A stretch of DNA of 64,000 nt from an uncultured Chlorobiota bacterium (GTDB taxonomy: Bacteria; Bacteroidota; Ignavibacteria; UBA10030; UBA6906), in assembly GCA_900696645.1 (NCBI GenBank), contig CAADGV010000021.1, forward strand, positions 62,001 through 126,000. The letters are read 5' to 3'. Under the pieces are notes generated by a model, which was not told the DNA's origin, made no database searches, and was given only the letters and a program-made list of their open reading frames with translations. Numbering within the stretch: the stretch's first letter is position 1; every line of letters starts with the position of its first letter. The position numbers and the translations under genes are program-made. Shown here piece after piece: positions 34,004-42,009 of this stretch.

Positions 34004-34878
34004 CACAATCGCTTTTCCCTTAATCTGAAGAAATCCACAATCGGCCTGATATACGGCCGGTCGATGCGAACCGGAATGGCATCCACCCTGCTGCGGAGAA
34101 ACAGCTGCTTCCGTGCCGCGTTGCGTTGTTTCCAGAATTGCTCAAAGTGCGCCCGTACCCGCCGGTCGCCCGTATCAATCCAACGCTCGATGTTTGTCTC
34201 GGCGTCGCGCATCTTGATCAGTCCCACATCCGGCATCTGTTCTTCGCGCGGGTCGGAAAGCTCGATGGCAATCACATCGTGCTTCTTGCTGACAATGCGA
34301 AGAATCTGATCGTACCCTTCATCAATGAAATCGGAGATCAGAAAAGCAATCGTTCGCTTCTTGTTGACGTGATTGAAATACTCCAGCGCTTGCTTGATGT
34401 TCGTTCCGCTTCCCGTCGGCACAAACGAAATCAATTCCCTGATGATACGGAGAATGTGAGCCCGCCCTTTCTTCGGCGGAACGAACTTTTCAATCGTATC
34501 CGTAAAGAGAATCAATCCCACCTTGTCGTTGTTCTTGATTGCCGAGAAAGAGAGAACGGCGCAAATCTCTGCGGCAATCTCGTTCTTCATCTGTGTGACT
34601 GATCCGAAACTTCCCGACTTACTGAAATCAACAAGCAGCATTACCGTCAGTTCGCGCTCTTCTTCAAAAATCTTCACAAAGGGATGATTGAAACGGGCAG
34701 ACACATTCCAATCAATGGATCGAATATCATCGCCGAATTGATACTCGCGTACTTCGGAGAACTCCATTCCCCGGCCTTTGAAGACGGAATGATACTCGCC
34801 CGAAAACACCTGGTTGACCAGGCCGCGGGTCTTGATTTCAATCTGTCTGACTTTTTTGAGAAGATCTCTGGTTTCCAT
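34003..34878 (-). CDS. DUF58 domain protein
   Basis: The 291-residue soluble protein has the DUF58 pattern: FSGEYHSVFKGRGMEFSEVR, then EYQFGDDIRSIDWNVSARF, followed by a von Willebrand-like fold (MLLVDFSKSGSFGS). DUF58 genes sit right after moxR in most genomes, and the two are thought to act together in assembling VWA-protein complexes. It is 24 bp after moxR and overlaps the next gene by one base. Confidence 0.92.
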   Translation of the reverse strand: METRDLLKKVRQIEIKTRGLVNQVFSGEYHSVFKGRGMEFSEVREYQFGDDIRSIDWNVSARFNHPFVKIFEEERELTVMLLVDFSKSGSFGSVTQMKNEIAAEICAVLSFSAIKNNDKVGLILFTDTIEKFVPPKKGRAHILRIIRELISFVPTGSGTNIKQALEYFNHVNKKRTIAFLISDFIDEGYDQILRIVSKKHDVIAIELSDPREEQMPDVGLIKMRDAETNIERWIDTGDRRVRAHFEQFWKQRNAARKQLFLRSRVDAIPVRIDRPYIRPIVDFFRLREKRL

Positions 34879-34902
34879 CTGCTCTGCCCGATTCTCGGCT
34901 GC

Positions 34903-35892
34903 TTACGGCACTTCAATCTTGTTCAACACTTCCTGCACAACCTGCTCGGATGTTACTTCCTCCGCTTCGGCCTCGTATGTAACGGCAACACGATGGCGCA
35001 GAACATCGAGCGAGATTGCACGGACATCTTCCGGAATCACATAACCGCGCCGCTTGATAAACGCGTACGCTTTGGCGCCCAGCGCGAGATTGATGGTTGC
35101 TCGCGGCGATGCGCCGTAGCTGATTAACGATGAGAGTTTGGCGAGATTGTAGTCTTTTGGAGAACGGGTTGCAAAGACGATATCGAGAATGTAGCGCTCG
35201 ATCTTCTCATCCATATAAATCTCGTTCACGACATTCCGTGCCTTGATAATGCTGGCGGGATCAATAACGTTGTTGGCAGATTTCTGCGTGCCATTGACGT
35301 TTGCCCGCATGATCTGCAGCTCTTCATCCTTCAAAGGATAATCAATCTTCACTTTGAGCATGAACCGATCGACCTGCGCTTCGGGAAGAGGGTACGTTCC
35401 TTCCTGCTCGATAGGATTCTGCGTTGCGAGAACCAGAAACGGTTCCGGGAGCTTGAAGGTCTGCTCGCCGATTGTTACCTGCCGTTCCTGCATGGCCTCC
35501 AACAACGCGCTTTGAACCTTTGCCGGTGAGCGGTTAATTTCGTCGGCAAGGATGAAGTTTGCAAAAACGGGCCCCTTCTTTACCTGAAACGTGCTTTCCT
35601 TCTGGTTGTAGATCATCGTGCCGATCAAGTCGGCGGGAAGCAGGTCGGGGGTGAATTGAATGCGCTGGAACTTTGCCGCAATGGCATCGGCAAGCGTTTT
35701 GATGGACAGTGTTTTGGCAAGTCCGGGAACTCCCTCCAGCAAAATATGTCCGTTTGCCAGCAAACCCACGAGGAGCCGCTCGACCATATACTTCTGCCCC
35801 ACAATGACCTTCCCCATTTCCATCTGCATAAGGTCGATGAATCCGCTTTCACGCTGAATCTTTTCGTTAATAGCCTTGATGTCGTACGACAT
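34903..35892 (-). CDS. MoxR-family AAA+ ATPase
   Basis: The 329-residue protein is the first gene of the Bat operon. Walker A is GVPGLAKT (54-61), Walker B FILADEINR, and sensor region LATQNPIEQEGTYPLPEAQ; all are characteristic of MoxR chaperone-like ATPases. It should remodel the DUF58/BatA/BatB group. The ribosome binding site GGAGGATGA is strong. The next feature upstream is a structured non-coding region of 320 bp. Confidence 0.94.
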   Translation of the reverse strand: MSYDIKAINEKIQRESGFIDLMQMEMGKVIVGQKYMVERLLVGLLANGHILLEGVPGLAKTLSIKTLADAIAAKFQRIQFTPDLLPADLIGTMIYNQKESTFQVKKGPVFANFILADEINRSPAKVQSALLEAMQERQVTIGEQTFKLPEPFLVLATQNPIEQEGTYPLPEAQVDRFMLKVKIDYPLKDEELQIMRANVNGTQKSANNVIDPASIIKARNVVNEIYMDEKIERYILDIVFATRSPKDYNLAKLSSLISYGASPRATINLALGAKAYAFIKRRGYVIPEDVRAISLDVLRHRVAVTYEAEAEEVTSEQVVQEVLNKIEVP

Positions 35893-36212
35893 TCATCCTC
35901 CGAGTGTCCTTAAAATAGCACAGATTTCTCAATTTTGACGTGAAAGAATATATAAATGTTGCGAGGGAATATCAACGAAGAGGCATTGCAGGAGGGAGAG
36001 CATTGGCGGGCGCACCGAGCAAAAGTCAACCCACCATGTGCCAGGCTTTACACACATGGTGGGTTTTCTCTTCCTCTAAACTGGGGTCAGGGCAAGACTT
36101 CAGACGGTCTGCGGCGCGCCCACTTAGGAGTCGGCGAGAGAGTTTAGGGGACGTGCTGCGAATCTGAATGAGGAAGAGCGACGAAATAGGGTTGCGAAGA
36201 TTCGGGGCTGAA
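35893..36212. other. 320-bp non-coding region with strong palindromes upstream of moxR
   Basis: No supported gene lies here; an open frame of 75 codons has unlikely composition. The region contains a 13-bp perfect inverted repeat at 36028-36065, then AAACTGGGGTCAGGGCAAG, a short AGAC/GTCT symmetry and a GC-rich stretch (GGCGCGCCCAC) that mirrors GGCGGGCGCAC near 36005. It could be a mobile-element remnant, an RNA, or terminator plus promoter region of the Bat operon. Confidence 0.4.
36028..36065. repeat. 13-bp inverted repeat, possible terminator
   Basis: AACCCACCATGTG pairs perfectly with CACATGGTGGGTT around a 12-base loop. A T-rich tract (TTTTCTCTTCC) follows on the plus strand and a weaker one (GACTTTTGC) on the minus strand. 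It lies between the leftward small helical gene and leftward moxR, so terminating the former is plausible, though the plus-strand tract is the better one. Confidence 0.6.
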
Positions 36213-36563
36213 TCAGGCGGCGGATTGGAGTTGCATGCGTGCTTCGGCCAGTCTGCGAAGCATGGCAAGGCAAATCCCTGTATTACCCACCTGATTGTAT
36301 TCAACTGCAAATGACCAGAGTATCGGGCTAAGCCGGTCTGCGATTCCGATATTTTCTTCAGTGAATTCGATGCTGTTGACAATCCGTGAAAGTCGAACGA
36401 TAAGTACCGGAGCATACTCAAGTATCAACTGGCTGCTTTTTGTTTCCAGAAGAACTTCAAAGAACTCGACAATCCTCAGCATTTGAATCCGTTTGCTGGA
36501 TTGGGCATTCATGGCCTCCAGAACGTCCTGGAATCGGCTCTCGACAAGTTTCGGGTTCAGCAT
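36213..36563 (-). CDS. Small helical protein, unknown function
   Basis: The 116-residue product looks all-helical and amphipathic (SRFQDVLEAMNAQSSKRIQM, FEVLLETKSSQLILEYAPVL). It contains no cysteine pairs, signal peptide or known motif that I can identify. I start at ATG 36563 with GAGGGA five to six bases upstream; a GTG at 36575 is in frame. It stands alone, upstream of the structured region and divergent from the GT2 gene. I do not recognise the family. Confidence 0.6.
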   Translation of the reverse strand: MLNPKLVESRFQDVLEAMNAQSSKRIQMLRIVEFFEVLLETKSSQLILEYAPVLIVRLSRIVNSIEFTEENIGIADRLSPILWSFAVEYNQVGNTGICLAMLRRLAEARMQLQSAA

Positions 36564-36916
36564 GGTTTCCCTCACGAATCAACTTACACATATGAAATGT
36601 AACTTATGGAAAGCTGATTATCTGTCAGGAGAATCCTGAAAATTGCCTCGAAATTCCTGACAGCGGGCTTCGATTATCCCTACACTGCAAAGATGAGAAA
36701 ATGATGGCCTTCTCGGCATATCAGTGAAACGGCCAGCAAAATGATTGGCGCCTATTTGCGTTAATTGGCGGTTTGTGTAACATCAGTTGTTATCACACGG
36801 CTGAACGGCACGAGATTCCATTGGTTTCGTTGATTTTCCGTGGCCTTTTGGTTACTTTGATTCACAGTTTCAGTCCCGACGAAACGTCGGGATTAGTGTT
36901 TTCAGAGAGCAGCCAC
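36564..36916. other. 353-bp intergenic region between divergent genes
   Basis: It separates the small helical gene (minus) from the glycan locus (plus) and should hold both promoters. The only distinct structure is the GC-rich palindrome at 36874-36892, 24 bp before the GT2 start. I see no tRNA or supported small gene. The longer in-frame extension of the GT2 gene into this region reads through the palindrome and lacks a ribosome binding site, so I do not accept it. Confidence 0.5.
36874..36892. repeat. Perfect 8-bp palindrome with AAA loop
   Basis: TCCCGACG-AAA-CGTCGGGA, followed by TTAGTGTTTT, could act as an attenuator or weak terminator ahead of the glycan locus. I also noted its compact REP-like form, but copies elsewhere were not seen in this window. 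Confidence 0.6.
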
Positions 36917-38068
36917 ATGCCCGATCAAACCACGGATCCCTCCGGCCAACAAGGTCAACAGCCCGAACGTCATAACCGCCCTCAACGCGGCCGCAATTAT
37001 TACCGGCAAAGGCGACAGGAAGCGGAGAAACCCGTTGAAACAGTCCAGTCCGAAAAGGAAGCAGCCCGCCCTCAGCAAAACCAACAGATTCAACGTGCAC
37101 AGCAGGAACGGAGGCCGCAGTTTCACCAGCACACGAATCGTCTCGGCGTGACCGTGGTGATTCCTCTCTACAATGAGGAGGGATCGCTGAGAGAATTGCA
37201 CAGCCAACTTCGCTCGACGCTGCAGCGTACGAATTCACGGTATGAATTGATCTTTGTTGATGATGGCAGCACCGACAAATCGTTTCAGGTGCTGCGTGAT
37301 TTGAAGCGGATTGACGGGCGTGTTAAGATCATCCGGTTCAGACGTAATTTCGGAAAGAGTGCGGCACTCGCTGTCGGTTTTGAAAAAGCGCAGGGCGAGT
37401 ATGTAATTACGATGGACGCCGATCTGCAAGACGACCCGGCGGAAATCCCGAGCTTGATTAGAAAGCTGGAAGAAGGATACGATCTCGTCTCGGGCTGGAA
37501 GAAAGTTCGCAAGGACCCGATCACCAAGACAATTCCGTCAAGGTTCTTCAACTTTGTAACAAGGGTGATGTCGGGAATCAAGATTCACGATTTCAACTGC
37601 GGGTTAAAGGCCTACCGGAATGAGGTGGTGAAATCGGTGCAGGTGTACGGCGAGTTGCACAGGTACGTTCCTGTGCTGGCGCACAACGAGGGGTTCAAGG
37701 TGGGAGAAATGGTTGTGCAACACCGCCCGCGCAAGTTCGGCAAGACGAAATTCGGCATCGGCAGATTCTGGAAAGGCTATCTTGATCTGCTGACCGTATT
37801 GTTTACCACACGCTACTTCCGCCGCCCTCTCCACCTGTTCGGCTTCTGGGGAATGGTTGCCGTGTTCGCCGGCTTTGTGATCGACGGCTGGCTGGCTGTT
37901 GAATGGTACCTCGGCAAAACCGCGCTCAGCAATCGCCCGCTGTTTCTCGGCGGAATCCTGCTTATCATTGTCGGGATTCAGTTCATCTCCATCGGATTGT
38001 TGGGAGAGATGATCAGCAAGTCGAAGCGCACAACCGACGAGTACGCTATCCGCGACTATATCAAATAG
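36917..38068 (+). CDS. Polyprenyl-phosphate-type family 2 glycosyltransferase with Gln/Arg-rich N-terminus
   Basis: The 383-residue protein has a GT2 domain like dolichol/undecaprenyl-phosphate glycosyltransferases (VVIPLYNEEGSLRELH, FVDDGSTDKSF, TMDADLQDDP with the DxD, FNCGLKAYR), about residues 77-310. Two membrane helices follow (FWGMVAVFAGFVIDGW, LLIIVGIQFISIGLLGEMI). The first 75 residues are an unusual Gln-, Arg- and Glu-rich tail (QQGQQPERHNRPQRGRNYY), probably disordered. It would load a sugar on a polyprenyl carrier at the inner membrane, opening the glycan locus. I start at ATG 36917; no strong ribosome binding site is present. Confidence 0.85.
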   Translation: MPDQTTDPSGQQGQQPERHNRPQRGRNYYRQRRQEAEKPVETVQSEKEAARPQQNQQIQRAQQERRPQFHQHTNRLGVTVVIPLYNEEGSLRELHSQLRSTLQRTNSRYELIFVDDGSTDKSFQVLRDLKRIDGRVKIIRFRRNFGKSAALAVGFEKAQGEYVITMDADLQDDPAEIPSLIRKLEEGYDLVSGWKKVRKDPITKTIPSRFFNFVTRVMSGIKIHDFNCGLKAYRNEVVKSVQVYGELHRYVPVLAHNEGFKVGEMVVQHRPRKFGKTKFGIGRFWKGYLDLLTVLFTTRYFRRPLHLFGFWGMVAVFAGFVIDGWLAVEWYLGKTALSNRPLFLGGILLIIVGIQFISIGLLGEMISKSKRTTDEYAIRDYIK

Positions 38069-38122
38069 CGGCTCCCCGCTTCTACGTTGCCTCAGCAGTG
38101 ATCAGAATCCTCGAATTGCCCC

Positions 38123-40444
38123 ATGTCAAAAGCTGAAAAGAAATCCACGCCCTCACGCGCTCCGGCCCTTGTTCGTCAGTTCGAACTCACGAACATGCAG
38201 TGTGTTCTCATTCTCACCGCGCTTGTGTTCGTGTTCTTCCACAAAATCATTCTCGGTCAGGCATACTTCTGGGAGGATTTCATTTACCAGAACTATCCCT
38301 TCCGGCATTTTGCCGCAACATCACTTGCATCGGGTGAACTACCTCTCTGGAATCCCTACACATTCAACGGCATGCCGTTCCTTGCCGATATTCAGACTAC
38401 CGTGTTGTACATTCCTTGCCTGCTGCTTACGTTGTTCGTCACAAACGGATCGCTCAACTACTACTGGCTGGAACTGATGATCATCCTGCATTTTGTGTTG
38501 GCGGGAGTCGGTATGTTCTATCTGGCCAAATCGTTCAAGCTAAACAACATTCCTGCGTTGTTCGCTGGCGTTGCGTACATGCTTTCCGGTTATATGATTG
38601 TGCACGCCATCCATCAGCAGAACGTTACGCTTGTCGCATGGTATCCGCTTGTGGTTCTTCTCTTCCGCAAAGCGCTAAGCGAAGAACGCTGGCTGTACGT
38701 CTTCGTTTGCGGATTGCTGTTGGGGCACTCAATTCTGGCCGGTTATCCGCAGTTGTCGCTCTATCTTTACATGTTTCTCGGGTTGTACTTTCTGCTGGAA
38801 TTGCTGACAACCCACAAGGGAAATGAACTACTTTCACGTCCCGCGCTTGCCATGACGGCGAAGGCGGCAACCGTCCTCGTGATATCCATCGCGCTTGCGG
38901 CAATTCAGCTTCTGCCGACATTTGAACTATCGGATCTATCGGATCGCGCGCAGATTACGTTCGAGAAGGCGAGCGAAGGATCGCTTGCGTGGTCGCAATT
39001 GGCAACACTCTTCTTTCCGAAAATGTTCGGAACAGCCGGAGCTGCGGGCTTCGAATATTTCGGGCCGGGACAATACTTCTATTACTGGGAAACATGCATC
39101 TATCTTGGCATTCTTCCGTTGCTGCTTGCCGCACTTTCGGTTGTCCATAGAAAAGACAAGTATGTTGCATTTTTTTGGGCTACTGCTATCTTCTCGATCC
39201 TGTTCGCGTTGGGGAACAACTTTGTTCTCTATAACCTGTTCTACGAATTTGTTCCGGGCTTTTCAACCTTCAGAATTCCCGCACGCATGGGTATTTTGCT
39301 GACTCTTTCTGTCTCGCTGCTTTCTGCATTCTCCCTCCAACATCTCCTGTATCAGGCGAAGGGCGAAAAGGAACGGAAAGCGTTGCGCAACATTCTGCTC
39401 ATTGCAGGCGGTGTCGGCATCCTGTTGTACTTCATGATTACCTCAGGGGGCTTTGCAAGCTCCATCACCGGCGCATCGTATCAGCAAGTTGCGCCGATTG
39501 TTTCAAAAGGCATCACTCCTTCCATTCTTTTACTTTTGGCAAGTGTTCTTCTTGTGTTTGGAATATTGATGAAGGGAAACCTGACCAAATTTGCCGGATT
39601 GCTGCTCGTCGGGCTCTTCTTTGTTGACATGTTCATGTTCGGGGGAAGCCAGAACAACGGCACCATGAATCCTTCCGACTATTTCAAGCGCCGAACCGAC
39701 CTCGTAGACCTTTTCAAGAAAGACGGAGAACAAGAACTGTTCCGCGTAAACACACGCAACGCTCGAGGAATTCTGCCGGGATGGGATAGAAATCAGGGAA
39801 TGATCGACCGGGTATTCATGATGGAAGGCTACACGCCTCTCGCGCTTGAGCGCAAGTATGCCCCGTTTGCTTCCGGCGAACAGAGTCTCGATTTATTGAA
39901 CGTCAAGTACAAAACCGTTTTCGACGAACAGTCCGGCCAGCAAACCCTTGTGGAACACACAACCCGGCTGCCGCGGGCGTTCTTTGTGTATGATGTTCAC
40001 GTGGCCCGAACCGATGAAGAACTCCTCGCCTACATCAAGAGTCCCGACTTCAATCATCGAACGACGGCTGTAGTTGAGAAGGCGTTGATGATTCCGGAGC
40101 CTGAACAACCGCCGGACAGGCAGGCGAATATCACACATTATTCAAACAATAACATTGTCATCAACGCGAAGTCGAGCCATGACGGCGTGTTGGTTCTAAG
40201 CGAGATTTTCTATCCGGGCTGGAGGGCGTATGTTGACGGCGTCGAGACGGAAATCTACCGGACAAATTATCATCTGCGAAGCATTGCCGTCGGCGCCGGT
40301 GAGCATTCTATTGAAATGCGTTTTCAACCTTCGACGTTTTCGAACGGGGCATGGATTTCAGGCGGAACACTTCTCTTGTGTATTGCCGGAGTATTGTTGT
40401 CCCGGTTGAGGGGCCGTACCGTTCGCAGTGAGTCTGTATCATGA
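38123..40444 (+). CDS. YfhO-family membrane glycosyltransferase-like protein (copy 1)
   Basis: The 773-residue protein has about a dozen membrane helices and the family opening KIILGQAYFWEDFIYQNYPF with GELPLWNPYTFNGMPFLAD, which corresponds to the acidic and glycine-rich loop of YfhO/GT-C-like proteins. The C-terminal extracytoplasmic domain has LSEIFYPGWRAYVDG, the YfhO signature. YfhO proteins glycosylate lipoteichoic or other wall polymers in Gram-positives; here a role in surface polymer modification is inferred. It overlaps the next glycosyltransferase by four bases and has a paralogue at 52165. Confidence 0.85.
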   Translation: MSKAEKKSTPSRAPALVRQFELTNMQCVLILTALVFVFFHKIILGQAYFWEDFIYQNYPFRHFAATSLASGELPLWNPYTFNGMPFLADIQTTVLYIPCLLLTLFVTNGSLNYYWLELMIILHFVLAGVGMFYLAKSFKLNNIPALFAGVAYMLSGYMIVHAIHQQNVTLVAWYPLVVLLFRKALSEERWLYVFVCGLLLGHSILAGYPQLSLYLYMFLGLYFLLELLTTHKGNELLSRPALAMTAKAATVLVISIALAAIQLLPTFELSDLSDRAQITFEKASEGSLAWSQLATLFFPKMFGTAGAAGFEYFGPGQYFYYWETCIYLGILPLLLAALSVVHRKDKYVAFFWATAIFSILFALGNNFVLYNLFYEFVPGFSTFRIPARMGILLTLSVSLLSAFSLQHLLYQAKGEKERKALRNILLIAGGVGILLYFMITSGGFASSITGASYQQVAPIVSKGITPSILLLLASVLLVFGILMKGNLTKFAGLLLVGLFFVDMFMFGGSQNNGTMNPSDYFKRRTDLVDLFKKDGEQELFRVNTRNARGILPGWDRNQGMIDRVFMMEGYTPLALERKYAPFASGEQSLDLLNVKYKTVFDEQSGQQTLVEHTTRLPRAFFVYDVHVARTDEELLAYIKSPDFNHRTTAVVEKALMIPEPEQPPDRQANITHYSNNNIVINAKSSHDGVLVLSEIFYPGWRAYVDGVETEIYRTNYHLRSIAVGAGEHSIEMRFQPSTFSNGAWISGGTLLLCIAGVLLSRLRGRTVRSESVS

Positions 40445-41571
40445 ACATTATCATCGTTGGTGCCGCGTCTCCGTGGCGCGGCGGCATTGCGCATCATACG
40501 GCACTTCTGTTTCAGGAGTTAAGCAAGAACAATGCTGTTCAGGTCATCACATTCAAACGGCAGTATCCGGCATTCCTGTTTCCGGGCAAAACGCAGAATG
40601 AAGTAGATGAGATGATCCGCATTCCGACGGAGATGCGTATCGATTCTATGAATCCGCTGACATGGCTCGCAACCGGACGGGAAATCAAAAGGCGTAAGCC
40701 CGACCTTCTCATCTTTACATATTCGCTGCCGTTCTTCGGACCCTGTTACGGAACGATTGCCCGAACAGCAACGCGGGGAACGGAAACAAAAGTTCTCTTT
40801 CTCTGTCACAACATTGTGCCGCACGAACGGAGACCCGGTGATGTGACGTTTACGCGGTTCGCGTTGAAGGCGGCGGATTTCTACATTGTTCAATCCGATG
40901 CCGTCGAGCGTGATCTCAAGAAGTTTTTTCCGGGTGCTATGTACAGAAAGATTCCTCATCCTGTGTACAACATTTTCGGCTCTCCGGTAGAGAAGCGGGC
41001 TGCCCGTGAACAGCTTGGCATAACCGACGAACGGGTGTTGCTCTGTTTCGGCTATGTCCGGGCATACAAGGGCCTCCGCACAATGCTGGAGGCAATGCCG
41101 ATGATTCTGAAGGAGATGAGTGTTCGGCTTCTGGTCGTGGGCGAGTTCTACGATACTCGTGAAACGTATGAACAACTGATTTCGGATTACGGATTGCGGC
41201 ACAACGTTACCGTTGTGTCGGACTATGTTGCAAACGAAACGGTAGCCTTGTATTTTTCTGCCGCCAATGTAGCGATGTTGCCCTACACATCGGCAACCCA
41301 AAGCGGCATTGCACAGATAGCGTACAACTTTAACAAACCTGTGATTGCAACGAATGTCGGTGGATTGGGAGAAGTTGTGCGTGACGGCGTGACGGGATTT
41401 GTTGTTCCGCCGAAGGATCCGGAAGCGTTGGCAAATGCCGTTCTACGCTTTTTCAAGGAAGAACGGGAAGCAGAATTCACTGCACATGTCGAGATTGAGA
41501 AGAGGAAATACAGTTGGGAAGCAATGGCAAATGCGATTGATGATCTCTTCAAGGCGAGGATTCACCGCTGA
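40441..41571 (+). CDS. Family 4 glycosyltransferase
   Basis: The 376-residue protein starts at ATGA overlapping the YfhO stop. It has a GT-B fold with N-terminal IIVGAASPWRGGIAHHTALL and the C-terminal donor domain GYVRAYKGLRTMLEA, LLVVGEFYDTRETYEQL, LPYTSATQSGIAQIAYN. It transfers a sugar to a glycan precursor in the cytoplasm. Its last codons (IHR and stop) lie inside the left arm of the inverted-repeat cassette at 41562, so the insertion may have altered its C-terminus. Confidence 0.87.
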   Translation: MNIIIVGAASPWRGGIAHHTALLFQELSKNNAVQVITFKRQYPAFLFPGKTQNEVDEMIRIPTEMRIDSMNPLTWLATGREIKRRKPDLLIFTYSLPFFGPCYGTIARTATRGTETKVLFLCHNIVPHERRPGDVTFTRFALKAADFYIVQSDAVERDLKKFFPGAMYRKIPHPVYNIFGSPVEKRAAREQLGITDERVLLCFGYVRAYKGLRTMLEAMPMILKEMSVRLLVVGEFYDTRETYEQLISDYGLRHNVTVVSDYVANETVALYFSAANVAMLPYTSATQSGIAQIAYNFNKPVIATNVGGLGEVVRDGVTGFVVPPKDPEALANAVLRFFKEEREAEFTAHVEIEKRKYSWEAMANAIDDLFKARIHR

Positions 41572-41589
41572 GACGCGGAGATCGCTGAG
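41562..41589 (+). repeat. Left 28-bp arm of inverted repeat
   Basis: It reads TCACCGCTGAGACGC, then GGAGAT, then CGCTGAG. It matches the reverse complement of the right arm at all but two positions (the 16th and 21st). It contains the TGA stop of the glycosyltransferase gene. Confidence 0.9.
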
Positions 41590-41595
41590 GTAGAT

Positions 41596-41998
41596 ATGCT
41601 GATTAATGTGATTACCGAAAAGATAATTGGCGCTTCATCGTGCGTTAGGACCTGGTCTCCTTGAATCCGCTTACGAAGAATGCTTAACCAAGGAATTTGA
41701 ACTCATTGGTTTGAAGTTTGAAAGACAAAGAACGGTGCCTTTAGAGTTCAAAGGAATCCGACTCGATTGTGGATATAGGGTCGATTTTCTTGTAGAATCA
41801 AGTGTTGTCGTTGAGCTCAAATCAGTTGATGCAATTACGCCAATCTTCCTGGCTCAGGTTCTTACATACCTTCGCCTGCTGGACAAACAAGTTGGATTGC
41901 TAATCAACTTCAATACCCCGGTACTAAAGAATGGAATCAAACGCTTGGTGAACAATTATCGTGAAGAACCCTCAGCGTTCTCGGCGTCTCAGCGGTGA
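41596..41998 (+). pseudogene. GxxExxY protein gene, frameshifted near its N-terminus
   Basis: ATG 41596 opens LINVITEKIIGA, the typical N-terminus of GxxExxY proteins, but after GGCGCT the frame runs to a stop at 41662-41664. The rest of the protein (HRALGPGLLESAYEECLTKE onward) continues in another frame to the stop at 41996. In intact members ITEKIIGAAIEVHRALGPG is continuous, so about 11 bases appear lost at GCT-T-CAT. A TTG at 41627 could in principle start a shortened 123-residue product. The domain is otherwise well kept (VDFLVESSVVVELKSV, LTYLRLLDKQVGLLINF), a PD-(D/E)xK-like core. Confidence 0.75.
41971..41998 (-). repeat. Right 28-bp arm of inverted repeat
   Basis: It reads CTCAGCGTTCTCGGCG and TCTCAGCGGTGA on the plus strand, inverted with respect to the left arm. 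It contains the TGA stop of the GxxExxY frame, 11 bp before the methyltransferase start. Confidence 0.9.
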
Positions 41999-42009
41999 GT
42001 AATTCACAT

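Larger units (their letters stand above)
41562..41998. mobile_element. 437-bp inverted-repeat cassette carrying a GxxExxY gene
   Basis: The two ends are near-perfect inverted copies of TCACCGCTGAGACGC continuing to CGCTGAG: 28 bases with 26 matches between the left arm and the reverse complement of the right arm. The content is one GxxExxY-type gene. Each end supplies a TGA stop codon: the left arm ends the upstream glycosyltransferase, the right arm ends the GxxExxY frame. I see no transposase inside. GxxExxY genes beside repeats of CCGCTGAGACGC type occur in other genomes by my recollection, so a non-autonomous mobile cassette is a fair reading. Confidence 0.7.

Noticed and set aside
35940-36167. 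75-codon plus-strand frame upstream of moxR
   Set aside because: It reads through a strong palindrome, has no ribosome binding site and no plausible protein composition.
36773-36916. 48-residue upstream extension of the GT2 gene
   Set aside because: It lies across the TCCCGACG palindrome and lacks a ribosome binding site; the Gln-rich start at 36917 is a better first codon.
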